The notes under the pieces: generated by a model
The model's input: only the letters and a program-made list of their open reading frames with translations
Told to the model about the DNA's origin: nothing
Databases searched by the model: none
Shown here: positions 24,545-37,410 of the stretch, in pieces
How positions within the stretch are numbered: the stretch's first letter is position 1
Layout of the letters: every line of letters begins with the position of its first letter
Source: Pinus tabuliformis
Taxonomy: Eukaryota; Streptophyta; Pinopsida; Pinales; Pinaceae
Reading direction: 5' to 3'
Assembly (NCBI GenBank): GCA_031772625.1
Contig: CM062805.1
Coordinates: 801,875,592 to 801,939,591 of the forward strand
Length of the DNA stretch: 64,000 nt
Position numbers and translations under genes: made by a program

Positions 24545-27190
24545 CTATTGGGCCAGATCTTCCACTATATTATAATGCTGTGCTGCTCTGGCACGAGGAT
24601 TAAATGTCAATTTGTGTACTACTCCCTTTGGCAGCTTTATTGTTAGTTTAGGAATGATGGGTGGCACAACTTCGGTCGAAGTTGTTGTCGAACTACTAGG
24701 TTGATCATTAGCCTTGTTTTCCGACAGCGGTGGATTCCCGTAATCTTTATTCATTGTTGATATCAAAGCATCATTTTGCTGCTTTGAAACCGACAACATT
24801 AGCACTTGGCATGGGGAAGCATTGTCATTAGCAACCCGATTTGTTCCTGGGTTTGGAAACGGATCAGTCAATACCGCCGAGGTTTTTGAATTCCTGAAGA
24901 ATTTTCTAAGCTCAGCTTTATATGGACACTCTCTTGTCCAATGATCCTCATCATTTATAAGGAATGGACGATTAGGTTTCCTATCTCTAGAAGGGTTTGC
25001 AGAAGATTTTTTGGGGGACGACTCCTCCTATTTCTTCTTCTTCCCTTTCTTTTTCTTCTTGCCTCCTAGTTTGCTTGGTTTCTTCCACTTAGCCTTTACG
25101 GTTTTCGCACTGGTCGTTCCTATCACGCCGTCCCCGGCATGAGAGTCTTTCTTTGATTTAGGAGAGGGAGGAACAAAAAATTCTGGTCTAGGAGCATTAG
25201 GGATTTTATCGTAGAGCATGCCAGACTGAGTATAGATCAAATCTGAATATTGGGCACGAGCAATGACTTGCTCTTCAGTGACGACTCCTCCCTTTGCCAC
25301 ATCTTCTGTAATAGAAGGTAACAATGAATTAATAAACCATTCAGCCAAAAATTGTTCAGGAACATATGTTCTTACCATTCTACGATGATGTCGCCACTCA
25401 TGAATATGATCAGATATGTGAGTGGTCGTCGTTTGCTTGAAATTGGTAAGAAGCTCTGTTCTCGCTTCGTACCTTATGGGTAACTGAAAATGGGTTAAAA
25501 AGGTTATGGCTAGGGCACTGAATTTATCAAACGAAGCTCTAGGCAATTCAATATACCATTTTGCTGCCTGACCAGTTAACGTTTGCTGAAAAAGGCGAAG
25601 CCTAATAGAATCATCATTTAGAGTGTTAGATGAACACCAGAGATGAAAAGTCATCACATGATTCGACGGGTCTTCACCTGGATTTCCATTAAATTTAGGA
25701 ATATCTAACGGAAGATTATGAGGAATCACTGGCCACAAAGGGGTGTAAGTGATTAGACCATTTGTTAGCCGATTTAGATCTGGTAACACTAAAGTTGCCA
25801 TGAAGGGCAACTGTTGATTCAGGTTGGAATAAGCATACCCAGGATAATATGGGATTGCCCGAGCAGTGGGTCTTTGCACACCAGCATAGTGCATTTGATG
25901 CTGATAACTTTGGTAAGGTTGATGGGCATAACCATTATGAAATGGTTGATGTTGACCGTTTTGAATATACAGCTACCCATTACTTGCAAAGATTTGGTAC
26001 TCAGATCCTTGGTAAACTTGTTGGAATTGTGGTTGTTGATATTGCACCAGCCATGGTTGTGAGACCATGTGCTGTTGTCCAATACTGGCTGTTTGACCAA
26101 GATGAGGGGCAATGGTACCTGTTTGAGCCTGGGTCACTCCAGTTAAGGAGCCACTAATCGATGATTGTGGTGGCGTCGCAGAGACAAGGGGCTGTTGGAT
26201 TATGACCTGAGAGACTTGAGGTTGGCATACAGCAGGTAACGCTTGTACTTGTGACACAGTCACAATAGCCAGTGTAGTGGGGATATTTGACATAGGTAGA
26301 CTTTGTTGCATTGAGTATACAACTCTTGGTTGTTGAGGCGATATTGGTATCCAACCACTGGATGTAATTCCAGCATAAACTGAATTTTGTTGTGAACTCT
26401 CGTATGTTTGCTCTCCCGTAGGAGACAATGAAAGGGTATATTGCCCCCCATACGACGGTAATCTAGTACTTAAAGGAATGATTTGCGTTTGAGGACCAGA
26501 CTGCACAAATTGACATTGCGAAGGATCAATTTGCTGAGACTCAACATAAGAGATTCCAGATATTATTCTGGACGAACAAATGGGAATAGACCATACTATC
26601 GAAATAGCCCCTGGATGGGTTCCACCCAGCGATTGAGAGCTAGTTGCGACCGACGGTACGTCGGCAAACATTGTTGGAGTGGCGGCAGGAAGTTTTGCCG
26701 CTGCTGTGTCAGATGACACAGTCCTAGATGTCGACGGTTGCTCAGACATATCTAGTCTATCCAAAATATTTCCTAGCGATTCCATAGGAACTTCCGATAA
26801 CGGTAGACTCATTTCTAATGAAGAAGGATATAGGGTGATCCCAACTCCAAAATGTGATGGAGTACTATATGGGGGATCCTGCACAATCTCTTCTATAGCA
26901 ATCAATCCAAGTGGAAGAGGTAGACCGTCAAGTCCGTAAAATATTTCTAGCACTGAAGAAAGTATAGATTCTGCAGCGACAGATGTTTGGGGAATAACAC
27001 CTTCCGAATCAGTTGTAGATGGAGCCGGTTCAGGAAAAGAAGTGTTTACCTTCACATTAGGATCAGTTCTACTGTCCTCTAGTGGTTGCAGAACTTCTTC
27101 TGTAAAGGTAGGGATACTAGAAATGTTTGGAGTAACCGGAGTCTCCGAGGGTGTCGGAACACCAGACCAGGGGACTTTGAACTAGTTAAA
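24545..27190 (-). pseudogene. Unit B2 gag
   Basis: The 360-codon piece at 25973-27055 is the Ser/Pro/Gln-rich N-terminal extension. The 288-codon piece at 25028-25894 holds the whole folded gag core (FNGNPGEDPSNHVMTFHLWC, TGQAAKWYIELPRASFDKF, HISDHIHEWRHHRRMVRTY) and ends in a Lys-rich tail. The gag C-terminus is at 24545-24871. This is the best-preserved gag core in the window and a good reference for the others. Broken fossil. Confidence 0.9.
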
Positions 27191-29011
27191 CAAGTTCACT
27201 TTGTCCGGAATAGTTTTGATTATGGAGACAAAGACGATTGACTTGTAAGCCTCCGTGAATGACAGGGTTTCAATTGACTTTCCTCCACGATTGCGGATTA
27301 CTCGATCAACTAAAAATAAAGGGAAAAATGATTCCAAATTAAATGAATTTTAGACGCTTTGACACAACTTGTTTTTTCATTTTTTAAGAGTCGAGGAAAA
27401 AAAAAGATGACTCTAGTCGCCTTTGATTTTTAATGAGCCTGAAGTGACAAGTGCTCAGATGGACCTTTTCCTTTAAGGAGTCTGAAAAGGAAAGAAAGAT
27501 ACTACTTTATAAATCTAGACAGAGGGATTACCAAACCAATCGAAAAACTGCAGAATACTTTTTATGGTACGTCAGTCAATCTTCCCAAATGCTGTGTTTA
27601 GTGCATTGCGATTGATAGGGCAGCAAACATGGCTTACTATGGATAAAGGATATAGCCTATTGTGGTCTCCCAATATATACTTGATGGTACGTGGGAGCAC
27701 AGGTTTGTACTGGCACTTGTTATCTCAAAGAGGAGGAATCACCCAACCAACAGTGAAAGCGACAATTACCAGGCTTTATGACACCGGAATATGTCTCTAG
27801 CCTAGACTTCTAGATGTTGTGTGTTAGGTTCCAAAGCATTTTTATGTTCATTAAATTGATTTTACAATTGATCTTTCTTAAGAAATTCACCTTTCATGTT
27901 CACTGCATGATGTAGATATACAATTCCTAAAATGCAATCTAAGATGGTAAACAATCGTTTAATCTTCTTTTTGCAATGAAAATCCTAGCTACTAAAGAAA
28001 GAGAGATGCTACTCTTTCAACATAGAGCAGAGAGAACACACTAGATGCACTGTCCTAAATCAAACCAACAAGCAGTCTAAATGCAAATGCACATGCATGT
28101 ATTTTTTTCAGCTTTCGTAATGTGTGAATGACAAGAAGAATGTTAAGTACAAATCTGAATTATCTTTTCAAATCGACAGTACTAACAAATTTCTCTTCAA
28201 AAACGAAAGGAAGATAATGATGACACTTTGCTATTTTGAATTGAAAACTATTTTCGACACTTGAAAAACTACTAATTCAAATCAAATACAAGAGTAACTG
28301 TATAATTGACCATCAAGAACAATAGAATTCTTTTCTTTGACTGAAAACGACACTTGCGACACTTTCAAATCAAAATACGAGAGTTTGATTTTGCTACTTT
28401 TTGTAAAAGAGAACTGTAAATGGCACACAATACATAAAAACATTCACAATTCTTTGTACTATGGAGGTGGAATCATGCAAAGGAAGGGAGTTTCCACAGT
28501 GGTATACTGATCACAGACAACAAAACTCCTAAATAAAGCTGAAGAGAGTGAACACAGAAACCAAAATCTGAGAGCAGAAGAGGTCTTGTCTGATCAGTGC
28601 ACCTGTAACATAGGGAAAGTGCGATGCAACGCACCTACTGCACACGGGAGGTGCGATGCATCCAGATTCCCAAGAGGAGAAAGTGCGATGGTCCAGGGAT
28701 GAGACTTCAACTTGGTTCTGGGTCATAGTTTGCAGCTTAGTTCAGGGATTTAGGTCGAGCTAATGATAGTCAGTAAATAGAAATCACAGGGGCTGATCTA
28801 ATGAGGTTACTAGAGCCACCACTAGGGAAATCAGAAGGTTTTCAAATCAATTGTTCAGTTTATAAACAAAACCCGGAGATAGACTGAAGCAGCATTGATC
28901 TACTTTGCACTTGCATAGAAAATGCAGTTTGAAGGCTAGCTGGCTTGAATTCAGGCTCTGTCTGTAAGTTTATAAAACAAACAAATATAGACAAGCAAAC
29001 AATATATTTGA
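27191..29011 (-). other. Unit B2 5' leader, no gene seen
   Basis: Counterpart of 18430-20240, with the same conserved leader block (about 27350-27490) and GTGCGATG motifs (about 28617-28690). No credible reading frame. Confidence 0.7.
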
Positions 29012-29029
29012 TCCCCAGTGGAGTCACCA
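29012..29029 (-). other. Unit B2 primer-binding site
   Basis: The minus strand reads TGGTGACTCCACTGGGGA, identical to the B1 site and three bases inside LTR-3. Confidence 0.88.
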
Positions 29030-29032
29030 TTT

Positions 29033-30067
29033 TGTTATCGGGAAATCTAGTGTCCACTCGGAGCTGCTAGTCCCACTAAGACTGGTAGCTATCTTATAAA
29101 AAAACAAACTAAAACTACTTCCACTTTCCTTTATGAGAAGTAGATAAGAGGGGAACAAAGGACACCAACCTCAATCTTGCGCTTGGTTCCTTGCTTGGTT
29201 CCTCTCCCTTCTGACAGATCCTTGCTGCTTTTCCTTCGTCTACCCAGCTTCAAAGAGCACATGTGAAATCAAAGCAGCATAATACTATCAAAGAACAAAG
29301 ATCTACAATCATAAACAATATAGGACCAGATATATATTGACCACAAAAATGCATATATCGTCAAACATACAGGAATATGGAGGAAAACTTGAATAACTTT
29401 ACTAATATCAAGAATAACAAAGAGGATTACAACCAATTGTTTTGACCCAGCGTCATCCTCCCAACATGAAAGCCCTTCTTCACCTCACGAAAATCTTAGA
29501 TCACCCAAAACTATGATATTCCACCAAGAAACCAACAACACTTCCTTACAAGATGCAAAATTCCAGCCTCCAGATCTCTGGGAGGAGGGATCCATATATA
29601 GATGATTGCAGGAGGGTGAGTCAGCTTCTAGGATTTTGATTAGTGTCCTCTCTCTGATAGTTCTTGATTCCACTTGGAGATTGATGATCTCTTACTCATC
29701 CCTGGGTGAATTCAAAGAGGCAAGTGTCACAGGAGAAGTTTCTGGAAGATTCCATGATGATCCACCTTGCAAACTGTCTCTGCCATTTGTCTACTCTCAC
29801 CCATCGCACCCTACAAAAGGGCTTTCCAGTATGCATCACACCTTTTACACTGAACAGGTGAGATGCATCACACCCTCTGCACTGGGCAGTCTGTATGGTC
29901 CAACTTTGACTAGTTCTGAGCAGTTTTTTGTGGAGAACTTCTGGGAGATGATGTAATCAGCTGACCTTGTTCCTTTAGGGTGTGAAGCAACACTTTTAGG
30001 GACTTAGGAGCCCTTGGTTTATGGACATGTATGATTGGGGTTGCAGTGCCCAAAAATTTCCATAACA
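29033..30067 (-). repeat. Array B LTR-3 (outer 5' LTR)
   Basis: 1,035 bp, TGTTAT to ATAACA, homologous to LTR-1 and LTR-2. It ends exactly at the second GTGTC duplication. Confidence 0.92.
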
Positions 30068-30072
30068 GTGTC
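30068..30072. repeat. Target-site duplication of array B, right copy
   Basis: GTGTC, identical to 11419-11423. Confidence 0.9.
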
Positions 30073-30840
30073 ATAGTTCCAACGTATAACAATACGTCCA
30101 GATGATCAGAAGGGAGAGGAAACTTCGGAGCCATGATTGACTATGAGAGCTCTTCTACCTCAATATTATCTTCCTACTAGAAGAGTACCCGAGAAAAAAC
30201 TGGTGTGTTCCTCTCTAGCTCTATTGTAGTACTAGGTCTACCTTGTACATTAATTCCCCCAAGCATAGGGTCAATATACGATGTACCAACTGCCACTGGT
30301 TGAAAACTATTGGAAGAATTGCTCCTACGCCTTCTACGAGAAGGCTCTAGACTCACAGGTGAAAGCCCACAAAGTCTACAGGACCGTCTAAGTGATCGCC
30401 AACCACTTTGAATTATTTTAATAAGATCTACTTAAAGACTCAAGAAAATCGAAAGCTAGGCCGACTTGGAGCACAGAACACACACTAAAAATGTCCCTAA
30501 AGAATTCAGCAGTCAAACAAATTCCAAGTATTTCCACTCCGGGTGATTAGGACCGGACACCAAAATACAAGAAAGTGAATAATAAGGGCCTTCCAAAAAT
30601 AGAATGGGGTAATTATGCCCCAGGTCTACTAGAGAAGGTATCAATGGAAGTTACACTGACCTCCAAACAACAGCCTTTGCTGGTGCAATCTCCAAGCTTC
30701 GCAAGGGTGCCCTCCAGAAGTACCACTGAAAGTGATGCAACGTCGACCTCAGGTGCCACAGGATTCCCCTCCACAGCCACCTGTGTAGATCCCTAGGATA
30801 GGCAACTAAAGATACCAACTCATATCAGAAGATGGGTGGA
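30073..30840 (-). pseudogene. Element A gag N-terminus, beyond array B
   Basis: Element A resumes here. The minus strand has gag-extension-like stretches (for example MAPKFPLPSDHLDV near 30134), without a folded-domain signature. The start codon of the original frame is not certain. Broken fossil; assigned by position between the A leader and the A gag piece at 10689-11423. Confidence 0.5.
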
Positions 30841-32480
30841 ATAGTCATGAGGTAAGATCCAATAAGTAAGAGAGGGGGTATCTATCGTCCTTATCTTAAA
30901 AAACCCTTGTTCTTAACTCCTAGTCACAGAGCTTTCCCGGTCTCCCTAACGCTATTGGATTTTCACTCTTTATTCAGACTTCTACGTTTGACAATTTAGA
31001 GTGACCTTGGAGAGTTTACTTTCCTCTTGCCTAATCCAAGGCCCTAAATAACCTAAAACTTGTTGGTGTACTTATTGACAATATAAAAATTTCTAGTTTA
31101 TTTTATTAGCACTTGAGTTTAAGTGGCTGTTCTTTTTAAGTCAAAGGGACAATACGGAAATGAAACTGATGGTGTTCATTGACACAAAAGAAATTAATGA
31201 AAAAATAACTTATACGTAATGCACTTGTTTGTTCTTCGATGAAAAGAAACTTCTACTTGGGTTCTAAGAAACTTTTATTAAAGCAAAAAACATTTTTCCT
31301 TTTCTTTTCTTATAACAGACTTCACACTCACAAAAACTAAAAGACTATTGATGCTCTAATGATGCGAAACTACCCTAATGCAAGGTGTACATGATGATAC
31401 AAAAATTCTAGATTACTCTAAAAAGAAAATGAAAGTAATTTGTTTTATAATCCAACTCAAGTGTTTTGAAAAGAATAATAATTTTGAACACAAAATCTTT
31501 CCTAAAACAAGAAGGACTAAACACAAAGATCCCAAATCACTCTCAAAAACCAAAAGAAACCAAACTCAAATTCAGCAAAGAAAGCAAAAACAATGTTTTT
31601 GAAGGACTTTTCTTTTTCAAAAAAACAATAAAAGAAACTTTTCAAAAGTACTCAAAATGCTACCAAAGACTCAAAGATCAAAAGCAAATCACAAGGAAAC
31701 TTTGCAAGTTGTCAGTTCAACACGAATCAAAACTTAACAAAATAAGTGTTTCAAGATGCACTAAATGATCCAAAAACAACGAAAAAAGGTTTGAGACACT
31801 GATCAAGAAATCAGGAAAGGCACACTTTCAAACTTGTCAACAAAAACTTAAGAAAAATAACAAGAAGTGAATGGCCACAAATTTAATGGGAAGAAAAGTA
31901 AGCTAACCATAAAAATGAAGTTTGACACAAAGACTGCAAGAAATCTTATGTTCCAAAAAACTAGAACAATCAAGAGCCTCTACAAGAAGCCTTGTGTGTT
32001 CAAACACAAATGATAACACTCATTGTAAAGCAAACCGAGACCAAAAACTCTTCAAAGCATGAGTGAACTCGAAACAGTAGGCTCACTAAAAAACTAAAAT
32101 ATGAAAACAGAAACTGACCACTCAGGAAGCACACAGGCCAAGAAAAAAATCTTTCCAGATAAAAAGACTTGAAAAAATCATGAAAAACAAATGTATACCT
32201 GACTGTGTCTCTACACATCTACGTGTACACGTGTTTCAGTGAAAATAAACCCGCATATACACGGTTTTAGTTAAGAGAAACTAGTGTGTATATGCTTTTG
32301 TAACCTGAAAAAGGTGCGTATATAAAGGTTTACAAGAAAAAAAAATTGAGGCCTGATGAAAAGGATCAGACTTGAAGTCTGAGTTCCTATAGGAGTAGAC
32401 AGTACAATCACAGCAAGAAAACTGAAATTTGAGCCCTGATTGGCACTAAATAGCCCAAGCTAGGAACAACAATGTTGTTG
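30841..32480 (-). other. Element A 5' leader, no gene seen
   Basis: Strongly A-rich on the + strand from about 31080 (T-rich in the sense strand). Short + strand frames such as 31378-31768 are Lys/Asn-rich consequences of that bias. No credible gene. Confidence 0.65.
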
Positions 32481-32498
32481 TCAACAGTGGAGTCACCA
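32481..32498 (-). other. Element A primer-binding site
   Basis: The minus strand reads TGGTGACTCCACTGTTGA, four bases inside the 5' LTR. It shares the first 13 bases with the B site. Confidence 0.8.
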
Positions 32499-32502
32499 AT
32501 TC

Positions 32503-33460
32503 TGTTAAAGGATAAAGTTCCCTAGGGATTTGGGTCAGAACCATAGCAGAGCAGAAGTAATCTACAACAAGAAACAAGCATATAACTAAGAAAAAATGCT
32601 TAAACGAGAAAACTATGCAAGGATGTACATACCTAGGGGTCCTTCATTCGGGTAGTTCTAGCCTGGGTCCAAACCCTCTGCAACTCCTCATGATATTTGA
32701 ACCTGCAAAAAAACCAATTCAAAGACGTAGAACAACAAATAGATAAAGAATTACAGTGAAATCAACTTTATAACATATAGGTAGATGGTTAGTTATACAT
32801 TGAAATAGTCATTCATATATAAACCATAACAATAACATAAGATGCATGAACAAAGTTGATATAAAAACATAGAAAGAGTTCACTTGAGTCTTCCTCTTCT
32901 AGCTCCAAGCGGAACGGTCCTCTAGGTCTATCCAGTACCGGTCTTCAAAAGGCTCCTTCCATAACCAACACAAGGATATCTCCAATAAGTGAAAGGATAT
33001 CAACTCGTAAGGAAGCAAGGGTTTCCTGAACTTGGGGAAGTGCTTGAAGCACAAGGATCTTTAGACTTGATCAGGGGACAATCTCGGCAGAGTAATTCTC
33101 TATATTCTCTCCTCCTTAAGGCCTTCCCATTGAAGTCATTTTATACTTCTCCCAAAGTAGTTTTTTAGTTGGGAAACAGTTTGGAATAGTTGGGCCACGG
33201 GAACTAATAGGTAATCAACAGGTGAAACCCGTGATCTCCACCCATAATTAAGGAAATTTAATTTTTTTAAGTGTTTTAAGACATATACATAGGTTGGGTA
33301 TATACTGACCCGCATGTACACGCATTTAATACAGGGCAAAGTCACGTACAGGGGGTAAAACACTGTTTTTTAATATTTGGACCAAGTCTGGAAGGAGTGG
33401 TTGCCCTAGGCCATATACCAAGAATAAAAAATACATAAGGTGATATTTGGAGCTATAACA
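32503..33460 (-). repeat. Element A 5' LTR
   Basis: 958 bp, from TGTTAAAGG to CTATAACA. A minus-strand TATA box (TATAAAA) lies at 33139-33145. It has clear intron-like signals on the minus strand: donor GTGAAC at 32883, acceptor TTTTTTTGCAG at 32703, donor GTATGT at 32632 and acceptor TTGTTTCTTGTTGTAG at 32562. The right edge abuts the leader of element C. Confidence 0.85.
32562..32883 (-). other. Two intron-like blocks in the element A LTR
   Basis: Predicted intron 1 is 32703-32883 (181 nt), an exon-like block is 32633-32702 (70 nt), and predicted intron 2 is 32562-32632 (71 nt). Splice-site quality is the best of the four LTR families (pyrimidine tract plus GCAG, and AG/GTATGT). From the second acceptor to the LTR end is 59 nt. 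Inferred from sequence only. Confidence 0.5.
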
Positions 33461-34044
33461 CTAGGAATTTCAAAGACATCACACAATGAACCTGAAAGAC
33501 AAACTCTTAATCAAGATCAACTTAAAAGTTATTTCAGTTAACCTAATGGAGCATTGTCACCTAACGAATAACATTTTGAGGTTCTAGGCTAGAGACATGT
33601 TCGATGGTGTAAAACATAGCAGTTGTCGTTAATTGCTTGTGATACATTTCAATTGTGATACCTCATTCCATGTACATAATTATATCATAGCTTGTCCACG
33701 TACCTCCGGGTATATAGGGCAGTGTTATAGTATGAAAAGTATAAAGGAATGCTCTCACTGTGCAGTTTCACATTAGATAGTGCTAACATGGATTGGGTTT
33801 CCATGCACTTTCGGGTATATATGGGATGACTACATTAAGTTGCTATCCATCCTTAGGTAACCGAGTTGGCCGCCTTGTACACTGTGGTACATCGAACACA
33901 ACATTCGGGGAGATTGCCTAGATGTATGTTAAGTCCTTGGTTTAGTGAGGCAGTATATTGCAGTTCACAGTTGCTTGGTAATCCTTTTGCCTAGATTACC
34001 CTCTTTCTGTTTATTTATTTTTGTAATAAAATCAATAAGCAATC
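33461..34044 (+). other. Element C 5' leader remnant, no gene seen
   Basis: It aligns with the D leader: TTCTAGGCTAGAGACATGTT (33575-33605) matches 54670-54700 of D, and the AACACAACATTCGGGGAGATT block (33897-33917) matches 54877-54900. This alignment shows that A split C inside its leader. Confidence 0.7.
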
Positions 34045-37000
34045 ATGGAGGAACATCAACTTTTACCCCATCGTTCATGGAGGAAAGTGAGTAAACCGCC
34101 TTTACCCCCTGAAGCTACACCTAATCGGCAAAAGCGGTCTCATTTAACTGAATCCAATACATCACAAACTTCTAGTTCTTCATCTGAATTACTAGAGTCA
34201 CCTATACCGGTAAGTACTATGACCCCAGTTACTCCTACAATTACTGGTACATCTGTTACTGAAGTGGAACCTTTACAATTACCTGAGGACACTAAAAGTG
34301 AACTTAGTGAAACGGTAACCCAAGTTGTCCAACAAGAAGTTGATTCTCAACCCAAAGTTGTTCAATAAGAAATTACTTCTAAAACTAAATCTGTTCAGCC
34401 AGAAGTTTATCCTAAACCTATCATTGCTCAACTAGAAGTTGATCCTAAACCTACCACTATTCAACCAGAAGTTACTTTTGAACCATAATTTGTTCAAGAA
34501 GCTCAACCTAAACATGTTGTTCTTTTATTAGAACACTTGGACCTTGAAGTTGAACAATTAGAAATTGTTCCCATACGGAAGATGATTGACCAATTTATCC
34601 TCAGACATCTGTAACTATTGAGACTTCCCCTTTACCGCAGAGTCAAATACCAGAAATCTATTATGGACCTGATAGTGAAATCCTTCCACCTGGTTTGATT
34701 TCTATTGAAGAGGAACCTGAAAAAGAAACACCAAGAACTCTAACTCACTTTGGACCCAAGCTTTATCTTTATCCTCATACTCCTCATTTTACTGCACCTT
34801 TTGATCCTGGTTAATTTCAGACTCCCATTGATTCATTAGGACATTTATTGGGTCATTTGACTATGGTTGAATCAACATCCCAGACTGTACCATATGTTAT
34901 AGCTGTAGAAGAATCTACTGTCGTTACTTATTTTATATTTACGACAACACCTAAGTCACATTTGTATGGTGTTCCGTCTGTCCCATCGGGTTACCAATAT
35001 TTATCTAGAACTCTCTCAGGTGTTGCTTCTAGTCCATGGTCTTCACCCATGTCTTCTGCAGGAATTTTACCTTGTCCTTCACTTACTAATACTGAATAGT
35101 TTGATCCATCTAGTCAATATCAAGCTGGTCCATCTGGTTACTATCCAATGTATCCACTTTACATTGGATTACCTCCATATGGAGAACAATATACCTAATT
35201 TGTTTATCCTCCATTTTCTGGGGGGAAACCATATGGCAGTATACTGTCGTCTTTAGGTTAGCTCGGAATGACGGTTTATCAGTGGAAGACAACAATACCC
35301 GTTCAACCAAGGCTTTCGTATCCATCACAACCAATGCAATATTTTTCATCCATACCTACTACGCCTATCATTACGACTTTACCACAGTCGTAAGCTTAGT
35401 CAATTGTATCTTAACCTTTGTAAGCTAGTCCTTCAACCTCTGATCCCCAAGTTTGAGGTTTACAGACAGTCTTCTAAATTCGTTTTACAACAACCGTTTA
35501 TGCCTAGAATCCAACAACCTGAGGCCAATTTACCATTTACTGGAATGACTCAGAATTATACTGGTTTAATATATTCACAACCTAGTCAAACTTACATTGT
35601 TTGGCAACAACCGTTAAATCAACAACCATGGTAGCCACAATATCAAAGACAACAATTCCAACAATACCAAACTTATTATGGACTTGATCAAGAAGCCTAT
35701 GCTAGGTTTGGTCAACAACAAGTTTACCCAGGTTATGGTCAACAAGCCTATGTTGGGTCTGGACAACAAAAAATTTATCCTGGTGCCCAAAAACCACATT
35801 ATACTGGATTTTCTCAACAAAATTACCCCTATAAAGGTTACCAACAATAGATTCCTTATGCTGGTATGAAAAGTCCTATTGCCCAAGAAATTCCATCTTA
35901 CCCTAGTTATGCTCAACCTGACCTAAATCGACAGTTTCATTTTGTCGCAACACTTGAATTACCAGATTTAAATCGACTTACCAATGATCCAATTCTTTAT
36001 GCACCTTAGTTACCGATGATTCCTCATAAAATTCCTTCTGATATTCCTAAGTTCAATGGAAACCTGGGAGAAGATCCATTTAACCAAGTTATGGCTTTTC
36101 ATTTATGGTTTTCATCCAACTCCCTCAATGATGATTCAGTTAGACTATGTCTTTTCTAGCGAATGCTTACTGGTCTGGCTGCAAAGTGGTATATTGAATT
36201 ACCACGAGCTTCATTTGATAACTTCACATCCTTAGCCACTACATTTTTAACCCACTTCCAGTTACCCATCAGATATGAAACCGGAACGAAAATATTGACC
36301 AAATTTAAACAGGTTTCTACTACTCACATTTCTAATCATATTCATGAGTGGCGTTGTCGTCGACAAATGGTCAAAACTTATTTTCCTGATCATCTTTTAT
36401 CTGAGTGGTTTATCAAATCCTTGTTGCCATCTATCACCGAGGATGTGGCTAAAGGAGGAGTTGTTACTGAAGAGCAAGTAATTGCTCATGCCCAATACTT
36501 AGACTTGATTTACACCCAGTCTGGCATGCTCTATGAAAAAATTCCAAATGCACCCAGACTAGCTTTTACTGTTCCTCCACCTCCATCTAGTAAGGATTCT
36601 CATGTCGGTGATGGTGTGATTGGTTCTTCAAGCACACAAACAGCACGTAGACCATCTGGTTAAACACTTGCTATTTCCAATCAAACTTCTAGTGGATCTG
36701 ATAATATTCCTGCTTCTAAAATAAATGTCGTGTCATTTAACAAAGGTAAGAATGAAAAGAAACTTGGAAGCAAGAAGAATGGAAAAGCTAAAAAGAGACA
36801 AACCCCCCCCCTCTCAAGAGAAATCATCTGATTTCTCTTCTCTGGCTAGGAAACCTCATTATCCATGTTTAATATGTAATGAGGAGCATTTTACACGAGA
36901 CTATCCTCACCGCTCTGAAGTCTCAAAACTTCTTAAGACTTCTAGTGCATCTGCTGTGTTGACAAACCCTTTTCCAAATCCAAAGACTCATTTGGTTGCT

Positions 37001-37410
37001 ACAGATAATGCTTCCACTTCACAAGTGCTTATTCTATCTGCCTCTAAGCCTAAAATTGATGTTTTGGTGACTACACGAAGTAAATATTATGGCAATCCAT
37101 CTTTGTCGTCCAATAACCATGCTTCAAATCAACCAAATACTTTGACTTTGAATTCTTCTGACCCTATTCCGCCACCCATTACACCAGAGTTAACAATAAA
37201 ACCGCATAAAGGAGTTGTACATAAGTCTACATTCAACCCTCGAGCTCGAGCAGTGCAAAATTATAACATAGTAGAATATTTGGCTCAGTCACCTTCTGCT
37301 ATGTCGATGCTTGAGGTGCATCAAAACTGTCCCTCCCAAAAGAAGGCTTTATTGTCAACAATTAGTAGAATTGAACCAACAGATTCCAATCTTGTAGGTT
37401 TTAACCATGC
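34045..37410 (+). pseudogene. Element C gag
   Basis: It opens with a basic N-terminus (LLPHRSWRKVSKPPLPPEAT). A long Pro/Val/Glu then Gln/Tyr/Gly-rich extension follows (about 34300-35930; QQVYPGYGQQAYVGSGQQ-type repeats). The folded gag domain is at about 35940-36560 (KWYIELPRASFDNF, HISNHIHEWRCRRQMVKTY, ITEDVAKGGVVTEEQVIAHA). A Lys-rich stretch and a CLICNEEHFTRDYP Cys/His motif lie near 36870. The gag tail runs to about 37400. Very close to the B2 gag core. Broken fossil with several breaks. Confidence 0.88.

Larger units (their letters stand above)
11424..30067 (-). mobile_element. Array B: three-LTR tandem of a pol-less Tat-like element
   Basis: Three homologous LTRs (11424-12446, 20262-21295, 29033-30067) separate two homologous internal regions of about 7.8 kb. 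One target duplication (GTGTC) flanks the whole 18.6 kb, so it behaves as one locus. Each unit on the minus strand has a PBS, a long leader, gag, protease and a linker, then jumps straight to a 2-kb 3' region ending in a PPT. RT, RNase H and integrase are absent from both. The gag protein is closest to that of element C. LTRs differ pairwise by roughly 5-7% over the first 500 bp by eye, so the insertion is much older than E. Each unit has several breaks. Confidence 0.9.
1..33460 (-). mobile_element. Element A: Tat-like Ty3/gypsy retrotransposon, interrupted
   Basis: Reading on the minus strand, the 5' LTR is at 32503-33460, followed by a PBS at 32481-32498, a leader, gag, protease, RT, RNase H and the start of integrase. 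The 3' end lies left of base 1. Two later insertions split it: array B (11424-30067) and element E (2266-8289); both carry target duplications, which shows the order of events. Element A itself sits in the 5' leader of element C, and the bases just beyond its LTR (CTAGG, 33461-33465) are the expected target duplication, whose partner is outside the window. The PBS type and gag style place it in the Tat/Ogre group. It is a broken fossil with roughly ten or more breaks, older than B and E. Confidence 0.9.

Noticed and set aside
31378-31768. Lys/Asn-rich plus-strand frames
   Set aside because: They follow from the A-rich strand bias of the element A leader.
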